Below are positions 47,672 through 56,068 of a DNA stretch of 64,000 bases, piece after piece; position 1 is the first letter of the stretch, and every line of letters begins with the position of its first letter. The position numbers and the translations under genes were made by a program. The notes below the pieces were generated by a model, which saw nothing but the letters and a program-made list of their open reading frames with translations, was not told the origin of the DNA and did no database searches. Where the stretch lies: positions 1 through 64,000 of IMG/VR virus record IMGVR_UViG_3300031578_000021, one strand, 5' to 3'. The stretch comes from a virus.

Positions 47672-48300
47672 TACAAAGCCTCCTTACATTCAAAATCGAG
47701 TCCGCCATAGATAAGGGCCTCGTCAACGCTCCAGCTTCTATCATTTGAGGCTAGACGACAGAGAGCCTTAGCATTAGAGACTACAACGGCGGCATTGTCA
47801 AGTGGGCTGGTTCTAAGCTTAGGCCAGATCGTTAAATCTACCTCCCCCACACTATCTGAGTTCGCGGTATCAAGAACTTTGTATAGTCTGGTAGATGTTC
47901 CAGTCCCAAGTTGAAGCATATCCCCAATTTTAAGGTAGCCGGTAACTCCAGCGGGGGCCCCATCTATTGTAAGGGAGTTGCCCGTTTGACTTCCACCCTT
48001 AACAAGCGGGGTTCCCGGAGCTGTTGCAGCGGAGCCTCTTGGAGTAGACGTAGCCGGACTATCGAGATAAAATGTCCCATAAATCCCCTGCAACTTAAGA
48101 AGGAACGAGATCCATTCTTCCGCCGCCGCCCTTTCTTGCAATGCAATATTTACACTAAAGGTCCACCATTCTCCTGGAAATTGATAAACCTGTGTCTCTC
48201 CTGTAAAAGGAGAACTTCCTCCAGCCACAACATTAACCGCATGTGTTGTTACTTTCATAATGCCTGAACTCGGAGGGGTAAGTGGGTATGTAATAGTCAT
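47671..48300 (-). CDS. Distal tail-type protein, 209 aa
   Basis: WTFSVNIALQERAAAEEWISFL and IYGTFYLDSPATS are conserved in the phage tail protein that precedes the DUF2163 gene in many siphoviruses. The rest is beta-rich. Adjoins the tape measure gene by one base. Confidence 0.7.
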   Translation of the reverse strand: MTITYPLTPPSSGIMKVTTHAVNVVAGGSSPFTGETQVYQFPGEWWTFSVNIALQERAAAEEWISFLLKLQGIYGTFYLDSPATSTPRGSAATAPGTPLVKGGSQTGNSLTIDGAPAGVTGYLKIGDMLQLGTGTSTRLYKVLDTANSDSVGEVDLTIWPKLRTSPLDNAAVVVSNAKALCRLASNDRSWSVDEALIYGGLDFECKEAL

Positions 48301-50699
48301 TACCGTCTCCGATTGAGCAAATTAGGTTGTGTGCGGGATGCGCTATAAACAGCCGCCACCGCACGAGGTTCAATACTCCCATTAACGGAGTGTACTAGCT
48401 GCTCAAGCTTCGCAACTGCAGCATCGCTGGCACCCCGCATGTCAACATACCAAGTTGGGCTACCATTTGATTTATTTTTCTGCTCCCTAGGCGTAACTTC
48501 TACATGCTCGCCAGGACTCATGGCAAGGTTAACCATCTTGTTATCAACCCCACCAATACCGGGAACGTCGAAGGATGTACCATACTGAGCAGTTTGCACG
48601 GGGGCATTAAGGGCCGTAGAATCTTGCGTTCCTGTACTACTAGTAGCCCAGCTATTCGCCGCACTAAGAAATGCGTTCTTAAGTGGGGTAAATACAGTAA
48701 GTTGAAGGATGGCATTTAAAATTTCTGTTAAAACGGTCTTAGCTACCGACTTAAATCCATCCATCGCGCTGCTAGCCGTAGTCATGGCACTGACAACGCC
48801 CTCAGCAAAAGTATCAAATCCCTTACTAAGTTTACTTAGTATTGGGTCTGTGGCATAAAGCTCATCCTTTAGTTTTTTAATTCCTCTAGTATAAAGCTCT
48901 TGGTTATCTGATATTCCTCCTGGCCCGTAGGTCTTTTCTAGGACGAGCATCTGGGCATTATATTTCTCTTGGGGGGTTAGGAGGTCTGTCATAGATAACC
49001 GAAGGCTATCTGCGGAGATATTAATTTGGCTTAGGATATCTTCCCTCTTTTTAAGACTGGCATTAACTTCATCCTGAAGCCTAAAGTAATCTGATGCTTC
49101 CCTTCCCCCTACGCCAGATGTAAATAGATTATTGGCTTTGGATACCCCAATAGTGTCTTTGTCTATTTGACTATGAAGTTGAGAATACCGAGCCTTAGCT
49201 TCTGCCTCGGTATTATACGAGGGAAACTTTTCTATTCCTATCTCTGTAGCATGGGCGTAAGCTTCTTCTGTAGTATATACTTTACCACCCCAGATAGTTG
49301 GGATAAGATATATTTTTCCATTATAAGCTTTAGTAATTTCTTGTAGAGTGGATATACTCCCATTTTTATTAACAACTGGCTGTTCTATTAAATTTCTTAA
49401 ATGGGTCTCATAAAGATATTGTTCCTCTTTTGTGAGATTATATTTTTTTACAACACCAGTAAGTTCTTCCATCTTTTTGATTTGGTTATCAATACCTACA
49501 ACGTCTAACAAGGATATAGGAGTTGCATATTCATTATTACCAATAGTGGATGTTAAAATTTTTACCTGATTATTTATTTCTTTTAAATCCCCAACAATTT
49601 TTGTATTTTGGTAAGGACGAAGGTTTGCCCCAACATTTCCCATATCTTGAATACCAGGCATTCCGCCAGTCGTAGCGGGGACAGGTGGTATCTCCACACT
49701 AGCCCCGGTATCTACAATCTGAGAACCAGGAAGGGCTCTTCTAATCCTATCAAGAAGATTAGCAATATCAGTAAGGTAGTCTTTGAGTTTTCCAGTAAAT
49801 CCTGACGCCCTATCTAATGCATCAAGGAAGAGTTTCCAGGAGGTATTAAGCCTATTAATAGACGAGTTTAGGTTATTAGCTCCCTCGATTGCACCAGGAC
49901 CATAAACTTCCATCATTCTTTGCGCTAGTTTAGGAAGGAGGTCCTCAGCAAGAACCTTCCCACCCTGAAGCATCTTACCAAGTTGCTGCGTAGTGACCCC
50001 CATCGCATCGGCAGCCATTCTAAAGGCGCCTGGGAGACGCTCGCCTAACTGTCCCCTAAGCTCTTCCGCCTGGACTGTGCCTTTAGACACCATTTGCTGG
50101 AAGGCGAGAAGAATACCAGCAGTTTGATCTGAGGATAGCCCAAGGGCGGCGGAGGCTACAGCCGTGGCTTGGAAAATATCTCTAGTCGCTGCTCCGGCTA
50201 AGGCTGTTCCACGAGTAGCAGCTGCCAACTTAGCGTATTGACTAGCGGTGGCTCCAATCTCAAGTCCGTATTTCTGTGCTACCACTATAATATTTTCAAA
50301 CTCAGATCTAGCGCTAGAAGTGCTTCCAGTTACACTCTTAAGGGTGTTTTGAATTCTATCGAATTCAGTTCTAACTGCTATAAATTTAGGGGCCATCAGA
50401 GCGACAATAGCAACAATGGCGGCAAAAGCGATTACCATTGTTGCAGCAACGACATTAAGTCTGGTAATAATCCCAACTAACGTCTGGAGTCGTGCAGCGG
50501 TACCGCCCAACGGACCCTCGATAAGCCTAACGGACTTAGCGAGTTCGTCAAGCTTACCCCTAAAACCAGCAGCACCAGCGGCAGCAGATTTAGTTGATTT
50601 ATTAAACTTATCCGTATGAGCGGTTGCGCTGCTAAAGGCAGATGTAACCTTACCTTCCCCAACGACGCTAAACTCAATTGTGACAGGAATTGTTACCAC
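48300..50699 (-). CDS. Tape measure protein, 799 aa
   Basis: A long alpha-helical protein with a transmembrane-like hydrophobic block (VVAATMVIAFAAIVAIVAL at about 81-99) and LGLSSDQTAGILLAFQQMVS plus EELRGQLGERLPGAF, the hallmark of tape-measure N-terminal domains. An 800-residue length implies a tail of roughly 120 nm by the usual rule (inference). The centre contains an inserted beta-type region (YLIPTIWGGKVYTTEEAYA) unlike a normal tape measure. Confidence 0.92.
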   Translation of the reverse strand: MVTIPVTIEFSVVGEGKVTSAFSSATAHTDKFNKSTKSAAAGAAGFRGKLDELAKSVRLIEGPLGGTAARLQTLVGIITRLNVVAATMVIAFAAIVAIVALMAPKFIAVRTEFDRIQNTLKSVTGSTSSARSEFENIIVVAQKYGLEIGATASQYAKLAAATRGTALAGAATRDIFQATAVASAALGLSSDQTAGILLAFQQMVSKGTVQAEELRGQLGERLPGAFRMAADAMGVTTQQLGKMLQGGKVLAEDLLPKLAQRMMEVYGPGAIEGANNLNSSINRLNTSWKLFLDALDRASGFTGKLKDYLTDIANLLDRIRRALPGSQIVDTGASVEIPPVPATTGGMPGIQDMGNVGANLRPYQNTKIVGDLKEINNQVKILTSTIGNNEYATPISLLDVVGIDNQIKKMEELTGVVKKYNLTKEEQYLYETHLRNLIEQPVVNKNGSISTLQEITKAYNGKIYLIPTIWGGKVYTTEEAYAHATEIGIEKFPSYNTEAEAKARYSQLHSQIDKDTIGVSKANNLFTSGVGGREASDYFRLQDEVNASLKKREDILSQINISADSLRLSMTDLLTPQEKYNAQMLVLEKTYGPGGISDNQELYTRGIKKLKDELYATDPILSKLSKGFDTFAEGVVSAMTTASSAMDGFKSVAKTVLTEILNAILQLTVFTPLKNAFLSAANSWATSSTGTQDSTALNAPVQTAQYGTSFDVPGIGGVDNKMVNLAMSPGEHVEVTPREQKNKSNGSPTWYVDMRGASDAAVAKLEQLVHSVNGSIEPRAVAAVYSASRTQPNLLNRRR

Positions 50700-50700
50700 T

Positions 50701-51425
50701 TTAACTGCCCTTTGTAGTAACCCAATTTTCTATCCACGCCGCGTCAAGAGCTTTTATAACTACTAAAAATTCATCAGGCTCTTGCATCTCCGCAATTTGG
50801 CAATAGGCTAAGATATCAGAAAGCAATATCGGATTAGGCCCAAAGCCAAACTGCCTACTCGAACTAACCATAACCCACCCTTCCCAAAGCAGTTCTTGCC
50901 AAGGAGTTAACAATGGCTTACGGCTTAATGTCTTACTCTCCTTTCCTAATTCCGCTTCTTTCTTAAGAAACTCCTCCTCAGTTAGCCCTCCAAGTGCAAG
51001 GGTCCATCTAAGGAGGTCTAGGAGTTTTTTATGTCTTCCTCAACATTCGTAGGGCGGAACAATTCCCGATTGGTGGCGATGCCCCAAACGAGATCGAAGA
51101 AGTCTTCGTATTGAATGAGCTTTTGCTTCGCAACTTCTTTTGAATACTTAACGGCCTTTCCATTCTCCGTGATATGTTTCCAATCAAGAAGAATGGCATC
51201 AGCAAGCAGCCCTGCCCAGAGGTCACGACCAGTATCTTCTGGAATGGACCCCCTTTGAAGTTGACGGGCATGGTGGGGAGGAATGGACTTAATCGCCTTA
51301 GTCCATTTCTTATTCCCAAAGCTCGCACTAGCAACAAGGATTTCAGCATCGCCGCCAACCGGCTGCCAAATACCTTCATTTTCTTTTTGTTTATCAGACT
51401 CAAACCCGGTGAGATCAAAGGACAT
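50701..51425 (-). CDS. Tail assembly chaperone, long form by -1 frameshift, 241 aa
   Basis: Reading the 51018-51425 ORF and slipping back one base at A-AAA-AAC (minus strand, 51030-51024) gives continuous reading through to 50701: ...DIKKLLDLLRWTLALGG and TEEEFLKKEAELGKESK join smoothly to LTPWQELLWEGWVMV. This is the lambda G/GT arrangement. The slippery heptamer is the ideal X-XXY-YYZ form in the correct frame and lies six bases before the short-form stop. Confidence 0.9.
51018..51425 (-). CDS. Tail assembly chaperone, short form, 135 aa
   Basis: MSFDLTGFESDKQKENEGIW with WAGLLADAILLDWKHI has the gpG-like form and position, between tail-tube and tape-measure genes. Ends EEDIKNS at a TAG right after the slippery site. 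It is expected to be the major product, with the long form a minor fraction. Confidence 0.85.
   Translation of the reverse strand: MSFDLTGFESDKQKENEGIWQPVGGDAEILVASASFGNKKWTKAIKSIPPHHARQLQRGSIPEDTGRDLWAGLLADAILLDWKHITENGKAVKYSKEVAKQKLIQYEDFFDLVWGIATNRELFRPTNVEEDIKNS
51024..51030 (-). other. Slippery heptamer A-AAA-AAC for -1 frameshift
   Basis: On the minus strand the sequence is A AAA AAC in zero frame (ATA AAA AAC), followed by TCC TAG. The plus strand reads GTTTTTT. Downstream bases are rich in G and C and could fold; no stem was checked. Confidence 0.92.
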
Positions 51426-51440
51426 TTGTCCCTCCTATTG

Positions 51441-51863
51441 TTAAGCAGAAGTTGAACGTGTAAGCACCCCATTAGCGTTAAAGGTTGCAGTCACAGTAGC
51501 CAACTCTCCAACCGCGTTAGCAATTGGGTTGTAGGAAGCAAGGACTGCGGAGCCAGTATACTTAGGGTTATTAATCCCAATACCAGCGGTTTTATTAGCC
51601 ATAGCTGTAACAGTAACGGCTGCCCCACTAGTCTCAATAGCGTATAGAATACCATCAACCGATCCAGAATCAAAATCCTGGGTAAGTTGAACTTCAAGGG
51701 ACCAGTCCTTAAGACCAGAAAGCCTAGACTTAGCCCTATTAGCATTCATCGTAGTAGACTCTTGCAGGTCCACACTGGTATTAAGGGTGGCCCGCATTAC
51801 AAAGGCGCTCAGATCCTCACCATTGATGGTGACCTCAGCATCGTTCAGGATAAACTTAGCCAT
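51441..51863 (-). CDS. Major tail (tube) protein, 140 aa
   Basis: VTINGEDLSAFVMRATLNTSVDLQES and SLEVQLTQDFDSGSVDGI are typical of siphoviral tail-tube proteins; the C-terminal beta pattern continues with NPIANAVGELATVTATFNANG. Position two genes before the tape measure supports it. Confidence 0.85.
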   Translation of the reverse strand: MAKFILNDAEVTINGEDLSAFVMRATLNTSVDLQESTTMNANRAKSRLSGLKDWSLEVQLTQDFDSGSVDGILYAIETSGAAVTVTAMANKTAGIGINNPKYTGSAVLASYNPIANAVGELATVTATFNANGVLTRSTSA

Positions 51864-51874
51864 TTTACTCTCCT

Positions 51875-52330
51875 TTAAGTAAGCCCACCCACGGACCCAC
51901 CAGCTATTCCTGCTTCAAGTGTAGCTGCCCCTACTTGAGCGGCTACTTCATAAATCCTATCACCAAGTCCGGGCTTAAAGCCAACGTCGGAGGAATATGG
52001 GACAGGGTTAATTATATACGTATGTTGAATTGAACTAAGCGTTCCTATCTTAGAAAGGTTGGCTTGTTTGTTAATCGTGGCTTCTGCGACAAGGGCATCT
52101 TTCTGAGTCGGTCGAGTTGGTGGAATGAGTTGTCCCGTTGGAGATCCAAAAGCTACTTGATGGTTTGCCATAGACCAGTAGGTATCATGGGGCCAGTTTG
52201 GATAAATTTCTTCATAAGTCGCCCGCATCACATATTTAAGCGACTCAAGGGTAAGTTGTTTAACAATCTTTTCCTCAAGCTGCCTAAGTGCGTCCTCAAC
52301 TTGAGAAAAATTAGTCTTAACATCAAACAT
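51875..52330 (-). CDS. HK97 gp10-like head-tail protein, 151 aa
   Basis: ATG at 52330 assumed (MFDVKTNFSQVEDALRQLEEK). Coiled start, then a conserved-type block NWPHDTYWSMANHQVAFG. Phage gp10-like neck proteins have this order. Overlaps the next gene by 8 bases. Confidence 0.6.
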   Translation of the reverse strand: MFDVKTNFSQVEDALRQLEEKIVKQLTLESLKYVMRATYEEIYPNWPHDTYWSMANHQVAFGSPTGQLIPPTRPTQKDALVAEATINKQANLSKIGTLSSIQHTYIINPVPYSSDVGFKPGLGDRIYEVAAQVGAATLEAGIAGGSVGGLT

Positions 52331-52724
52331 TGTTGTACGCCAATGAGACTCCGAGGGACCACATATGATACCCAAGTGCCTCAGATCCAAGGTTATCCGG
52401 CTCAGACTGCAACGATGCTATATCCAAATACCCACTTGGGGCATTCCCCATAAGAAAGTTTTGGATATCTCGCATCTTGGTAAGCCCTGCCGAGGATCCC
52501 CATCTAACCCTTATCATAACTACCGGGCGCCTAACCTCACTAGCATCCCCCATAACCCGCATTACTGGCGTTCCAGGTGCCCCGTATACGAAAACCGCAT
52601 TGACGGGGATGTTAGACGAAACGGCTTGAACTGGTGTGGCAAATAGATTAACCCCAGAGGTTAGCCCAAGCGAACTATCAGCATCGAGCGCATTAACAAT
52701 TGCCTTAGGGGGATCGAATGTCAT
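52323..52724 (-). CDS. Tail terminator/minor capsid-like protein, 133 aa
   Basis: VNAVFVYGAPGTPVMRVMGD and RRPVVMIRVRW with LTKMRDIQNFLMG fit phage tail terminator-like (minor capsid) proteins. ATGA-type coupling with the upstream gene. Confidence 0.6.
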   Translation of the reverse strand: MTFDPPKAIVNALDADSSLGLTSGVNLFATPVQAVSSNIPVNAVFVYGAPGTPVMRVMGDASEVRRPVVMIRVRWGSSAGLTKMRDIQNFLMGNAPSGYLDIASLQSEPDNLGSEALGYHMWSLGVSLAYNNV

Positions 52725-53068
52725 AGGTAAACGCTCCGTTCAAACTCTTCCCCACTTAAATCAGGAATTTTATTAAAGCCCCTAACGATAAACGCTCCAT
52801 ACAATCCAACCGGGCTTTCCGCCGCCGAGGTTCCTAGATAAAGATAACTCCCCTCATCAATATCCTCAGCAACCATTACTACAGCCTTAGATTGCCTTTC
52901 TTCCCCATTAGAGGAATAAAATATCTCATTCCTTTTTTCCCACCTGCAAGATATCTGCCGGGGGCAGCCAGATGCGAAGCTGGGATCCCCATCAACATCA
53001 ATCCCATCCAGCTCCCAAAGGGTAGCTGTTTGCTTGAGGTGTCGAGTGAAGAAGCCAGTATCACGCAC
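52721..53068 (-). CDS. Head-tail joining-type protein, 115 aa (GTG start)
   Basis: GTG start at 53068. RQISCRWEKRNEIFYSSNGEERQ then AVVMVAEDIDEGSYLYLG and FIVRGFNKIPDL matches small head-tail connector proteins. Position between head and tail genes. Confidence 0.65.
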   Translation of the reverse strand: MRDTGFFTRHLKQTATLWELDGIDVDGDPSFASGCPRQISCRWEKRNEIFYSSNGEERQSKAVVMVAEDIDEGSYLYLGTSAAESPVGLYGAFIVRGFNKIPDLSGEEFERSVYL

Positions 53069-53130
53069 GTTTAAATTTCCTACTCCAAAGATTCTACAAT
53101 ACCCGCACCCCTAATTGTAGTAAGTACCTC

Positions 53131-53769
53131 TTATAGATAATCCTCCAGTAAACCAGTCTTGAAATAATCTAATGCCGAGTCTTGTGTGCAATTAATTATT
53201 TCTACACCAAGCTCTAATTTCTTAATCGCCTTAGCCATTGTTCCAAAAGCAGGAAGAAATTGATCTTTATAAACACCTGCCCCAACCGCTCGTCTATGCC
53301 CACTATGATAATTATGCCTTCCACCAACAATCTTCATGTCAAAGCCAAGCAGAATTATCCTAGTCGCCCCAAACTTAATCGCTAAATCAATTGCCCCATA
53401 GCCAGAATTATTCCCATTAATCTGTGTCCTGCTTGGAGAAAGCCCGTGCCTTCCCCCTCTTTCTACCACCTGAATACTTCCATCTGGCTCCTCAGATTGT
53501 ATGCAGGTCGTAACCTTATAGCCCTTAAACTTTCTAAGTTCCTGTTGGTGGGTGACTATCGTATCATCCGCAATTGGTTCATGATACCACTTACAATCCT
53601 GGAAATAAACCGCAGTCGCCCAAGGGCACTTTAGATAAGCATTATTAACTGCAACTACATTCTTCTCAGACAACTTCCACATTTGAATATTCAAGAGACT
53701 TGGGCCGCCCCCAAGAATGAAGCAGGTTGCACCATCCCAGATCTTGGGTATCTCCCAATATCCCATCAC
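53131..53769 (-). CDS. DUF115/MptE-like Rossmann protein in the structural operon, 212 aa
   Basis: FILGGGPSLLNIQMW, AVNNAYLKCPWATAVYFQD and LAIKFGATRIILLGFDM with GRHNYHSGHRRAV are the family hallmark for phage DUF115/sialyltransferase-like proteins. These often have GGGPSL and a terminal HW-type motif. May modify glycans on virions. Enzyme activity is not demonstrated. Confidence 0.75.
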   Translation of the reverse strand: MMGYWEIPKIWDGATCFILGGGPSLLNIQMWKLSEKNVVAVNNAYLKCPWATAVYFQDCKWYHEPIADDTIVTHQQELRKFKGYKVTTCIQSEEPDGSIQVVERGGRHGLSPSRTQINGNNSGYGAIDLAIKFGATRIILLGFDMKIVGGRHNYHSGHRRAVGAGVYKDQFLPAFGTMAKAIKKLELGVEIINCTQDSALDYFKTGLLEDYL

Positions 53770-54161
53770 ACCGCCGTTGGATCTGTTGGGGGCTCAGGCC
53801 CATAAACCTTAAACTTTGCCTTAGCCTTGTTAAGTTTAATCAGCGTCCCTGAAGTATCAAGAACCATAGCTTGCTGGCCCCAGCTTGTATATTCAAGCAT
53901 AAGACCATACTTCCCACCATAGGAGGTTTGGGTATTATTAACCTGCTCCATGGTTACTTCGGTAGACCGATCCCTCGGCACCATAAAATGGGCGGCAAGG
54001 AATGCCTCAATATCCGCAAGCTGCGTATCAAGCAAGCCCTTAGCCGCCAATTTATCAGTGACAAGCCTATTCGCAACACCGATGAAAGCCTCAACGGTAG
54101 CATCTGGTAGTGTAGACCCCGTAAGGAGTTTAACTATTGTCGCTGTGGTCCGGGTCGTCAT
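53766..54161 (-). CDS. Head-tail connector (DUF4054-like), 131 aa
   Basis: GSTLPDATVEAFIGVANRLVTD then ADIEAFLAAHFMVPRD resembles the phage DUF4054/gp6-type head-tail adaptor; a helical bundle followed by beta-rich end. Lies downstream of the capsid gene. Confidence 0.65.
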   Translation of the reverse strand: MTTRTTATIVKLLTGSTLPDATVEAFIGVANRLVTDKLAAKGLLDTQLADIEAFLAAHFMVPRDRSTEVTMEQVNNTQTSYGGKYGLMLEYTSWGQQAMVLDTSGTLIKLNKAKAKFKVYGPEPPTDPTAV

Positions 54162-54534
54162 CTTCAGCCTTCTTTACGACTATAAATGCCTCGGCTTCGT
54201 TCTTGTGCATAGGATCGGAACTAACCCTAGCACCAGTCTCCGAGTCCACTACGTCATACCATCCACCACCACGAGGTTTAATTACGTAAATTGGTTTAGG
54301 GTTGACGGTAATAGTTGGAGCTGGCGGAGATGGCGGATTAGAATTAAAGGGAAGCTCTGGTTCATCATCGTCAGAGGTAGAGTCAGAAAGCGGTTCTAAT
54401 TTATTCTTATTCTTCTCATAAAAATCGATATCAAATTCACCAACATCGGTATCCGTACCAGCCCGATGACAAACAAGACCAAGCTTTGGATATCTCTTAA
54501 AAATCTTTCCTTGAATTACCCGGTATTTTGGCAT
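54130..54534 (-). CDS. Hypothetical structural protein, 134 aa
   Basis: A mixed protein with a proline-rich low-complexity centre (PFNSNPPSPPAPTITVNPKP) and a C-terminal beta segment. Adjacent to the capsid gene; overlaps the connector by 32 bases. Not assigned. Confidence 0.5.
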   Translation of the reverse strand: MPKYRVIQGKIFKRYPKLGLVCHRAGTDTDVGEFDIDFYEKNKNKLEPLSDSTSDDDEPELPFNSNPPSPPAPTITVNPKPIYVIKPRGGGWYDVVDSETGARVSSDPMHKNEAEAFIVVKKAEDDDPDHSDNS

Positions 54535-54552
54535 TATTCCCTCCTAAGGGGA

Positions 54553-54574
54553 GTGGGGGCTGTTACACCCCCAC
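54553..54574 (-). terminator. Hairpin after the capsid gene
   Basis: GTGGGGG 54553-54559 pairs with CCCCCAC 54568-54574, with an 8-base loop, between the capsid stop and the next start. There is no U-tract, so it is more likely a transcript-stabilising or partial attenuating element, letting capsid mRNA exceed downstream mRNA. Confidence 0.75.
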
Positions 54575-54578
54575 ACCT

Positions 54579-55583
54579 TTACGACAGTTTCACAATTCCG
54601 CAACGCGTATCGTGATCGGACGCAATACGCGGAACCATGATAGCAAACACCTTGAAGTTAAGGCGCCAGCCACCATGGCTCGGCCAAGAGATGGCAGTCG
54701 GCTGCTGACCGACAATCATCTCAACGGTATCACTGGTCATCTGAACCAGCAGAACCGTGTTGGCCGTCAGAACATCGGCAACCTTGATGTCGATAATGCT
54801 CGCAATTTCCTTCAAGCGGGTGTAGATGCTCTTCGGGTAATTGGAGGCATAATCGTTATCAAGCACGACGCCGTAAGCAGTAGGCACGTAGAGCATGAAC
54901 GGACCATACATATGATCCGCATTCGCGGCCGCAATCATATCGAGCACGTCGGCCAGGATCTCCGCACCAGTCTTACCCGAGGCATCCCAATTCTCACTGA
55001 GGCTAACGGTATTAACATCAGTGAAATCAGAATATCCATAAAGGGTCGAAGAACCCATCTTATAAGTCGAGGCACCATTGAAGAGAATGCTCTCAATCTT
55101 ATCCGACACGATACGAGTAGCAGTCGCAACCTGCATGGTATCCAAGGGATCACCATTCCGACGGGACGCACTGAGTACCCGCAGATTGATGAAGAAGTCC
55201 TTGGAGATAACAGGCAGCGGAATGGTATTCACGTCAAAGGTAACGCGATCGCCCTGGCTCTCATTAATACCGTCCATAGTGATCTGGGCATCGGTCATGT
55301 CACTAACGTCTTCCCACTGGAACACGGTAGAGCCAAGACCATTAGCCAGATTCATGCTCAGGCCGGCGTTCATAAGATCCGAAACACCAACCAGTCGCTG
55401 GCGGGCAATCTGTACCACCTTCGCATCGATAGCCTTCCATTCATCATACTGAAGAACATCATTCGAACGGAAGTCAGCGGCACGAAGACCACCCATCAGG
55501 GCCGTAGCAAGATCGCCCTGAGCACTATAGCCACCCTTCCCATTAGGGACGAGCAGGCCAACGTCAACTTTTTCAATAGGCAT
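54579..55583 (-). CDS. Major capsid protein (HK97 fold), 334 aa
   Basis: Contains MPIEKVDVGLLVPNGK, SNDVLQYDEWKAIDAKVVQIAR, LLVQMTSDTVEMIVGQQPTA and a C-terminal GWRLNFKVFAIMVPRI, matching the encapsulin-like/DUF6260 type of phage major capsids. Flanked by decoration and protease genes. GC-rich codon use and a hairpin following fit high expression. Confidence 0.88.
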   Translation of the reverse strand: MPIEKVDVGLLVPNGKGGYSAQGDLATALMGGLRAADFRSNDVLQYDEWKAIDAKVVQIARQRLVGVSDLMNAGLSMNLANGLGSTVFQWEDVSDMTDAQITMDGINESQGDRVTFDVNTIPLPVISKDFFINLRVLSASRRNGDPLDTMQVATATRIVSDKIESILFNGASTYKMGSSTLYGYSDFTDVNTVSLSENWDASGKTGAEILADVLDMIAAANADHMYGPFMLYVPTAYGVVLDNDYASNYPKSIYTRLKEIASIIDIKVADVLTANTVLLVQMTSDTVEMIVGQQPTAISWPSHGGWRLNFKVFAIMVPRIASDHDTRCGIVKLS

Positions 55584-55594
55584 CTGGGCTCCTC

Positions 55595-56056
55595 CTACAG
55601 CACAAGGATCTTAACCCGCCGAGCCGCAAGCGCAAAGCCTGTGGCCGTGAGGTTAAGAGCCTCAAGCACCATACCAACCTGCTGATTGGTATAGTAATTA
55701 CCAGTAGTATCTACTGCATAGACTTGCACTTCACCACTACCGGCCGCCTCTACGATGTTGCCGATAGCCGCGTTCTGGCCATCCTTAAGCACCGCAAGGA
55801 TCTCATCGCCAGGCTGCGCAAATACAGCCTGAACCTGAGCCCCAGAAGCATAGGCGTCAGAAATCTCATCCCCGTTTACTTCATTCTCAATGGCGAAGAG
55901 GGGAACGATATTCTGACCGGCAGAGTATCCCGCAGTAACGGTATTGCCGGAGCCAAGGACAATAAGGTTTCCGGGATAGATAGTTCCCGCAGCCTTAAAC
56001 TCCTTCCTAACATTACCGCCCTTAAGGACAATGGTATCAGGGTTAGTTTTAGCCAT
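55595..56056 (-). CDS. Capsid decoration-type protein (DUF2190-like), 153 aa
   Basis: GGNVRKEFKAAGTIYPGNLI then AIENEVNGDEISDAYASGAQ, QPGDEILAVL and GMVLEALNLT resemble small beta-barrel decoration proteins that precede capsid genes. Position (protease - this - capsid) fits. Confidence 0.7.
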   Translation of the reverse strand: MAKTNPDTIVLKGGNVRKEFKAAGTIYPGNLIVLGSGNTVTAGYSAGQNIVPLFAIENEVNGDEISDAYASGAQVQAVFAQPGDEILAVLKDGQNAAIGNIVEAAGSGEVQVYAVDTTGNYYTNQQVGMVLEALNLTATGFALAARRVKILVL

Positions 56057-56068
56057 TACTCATCCTCC

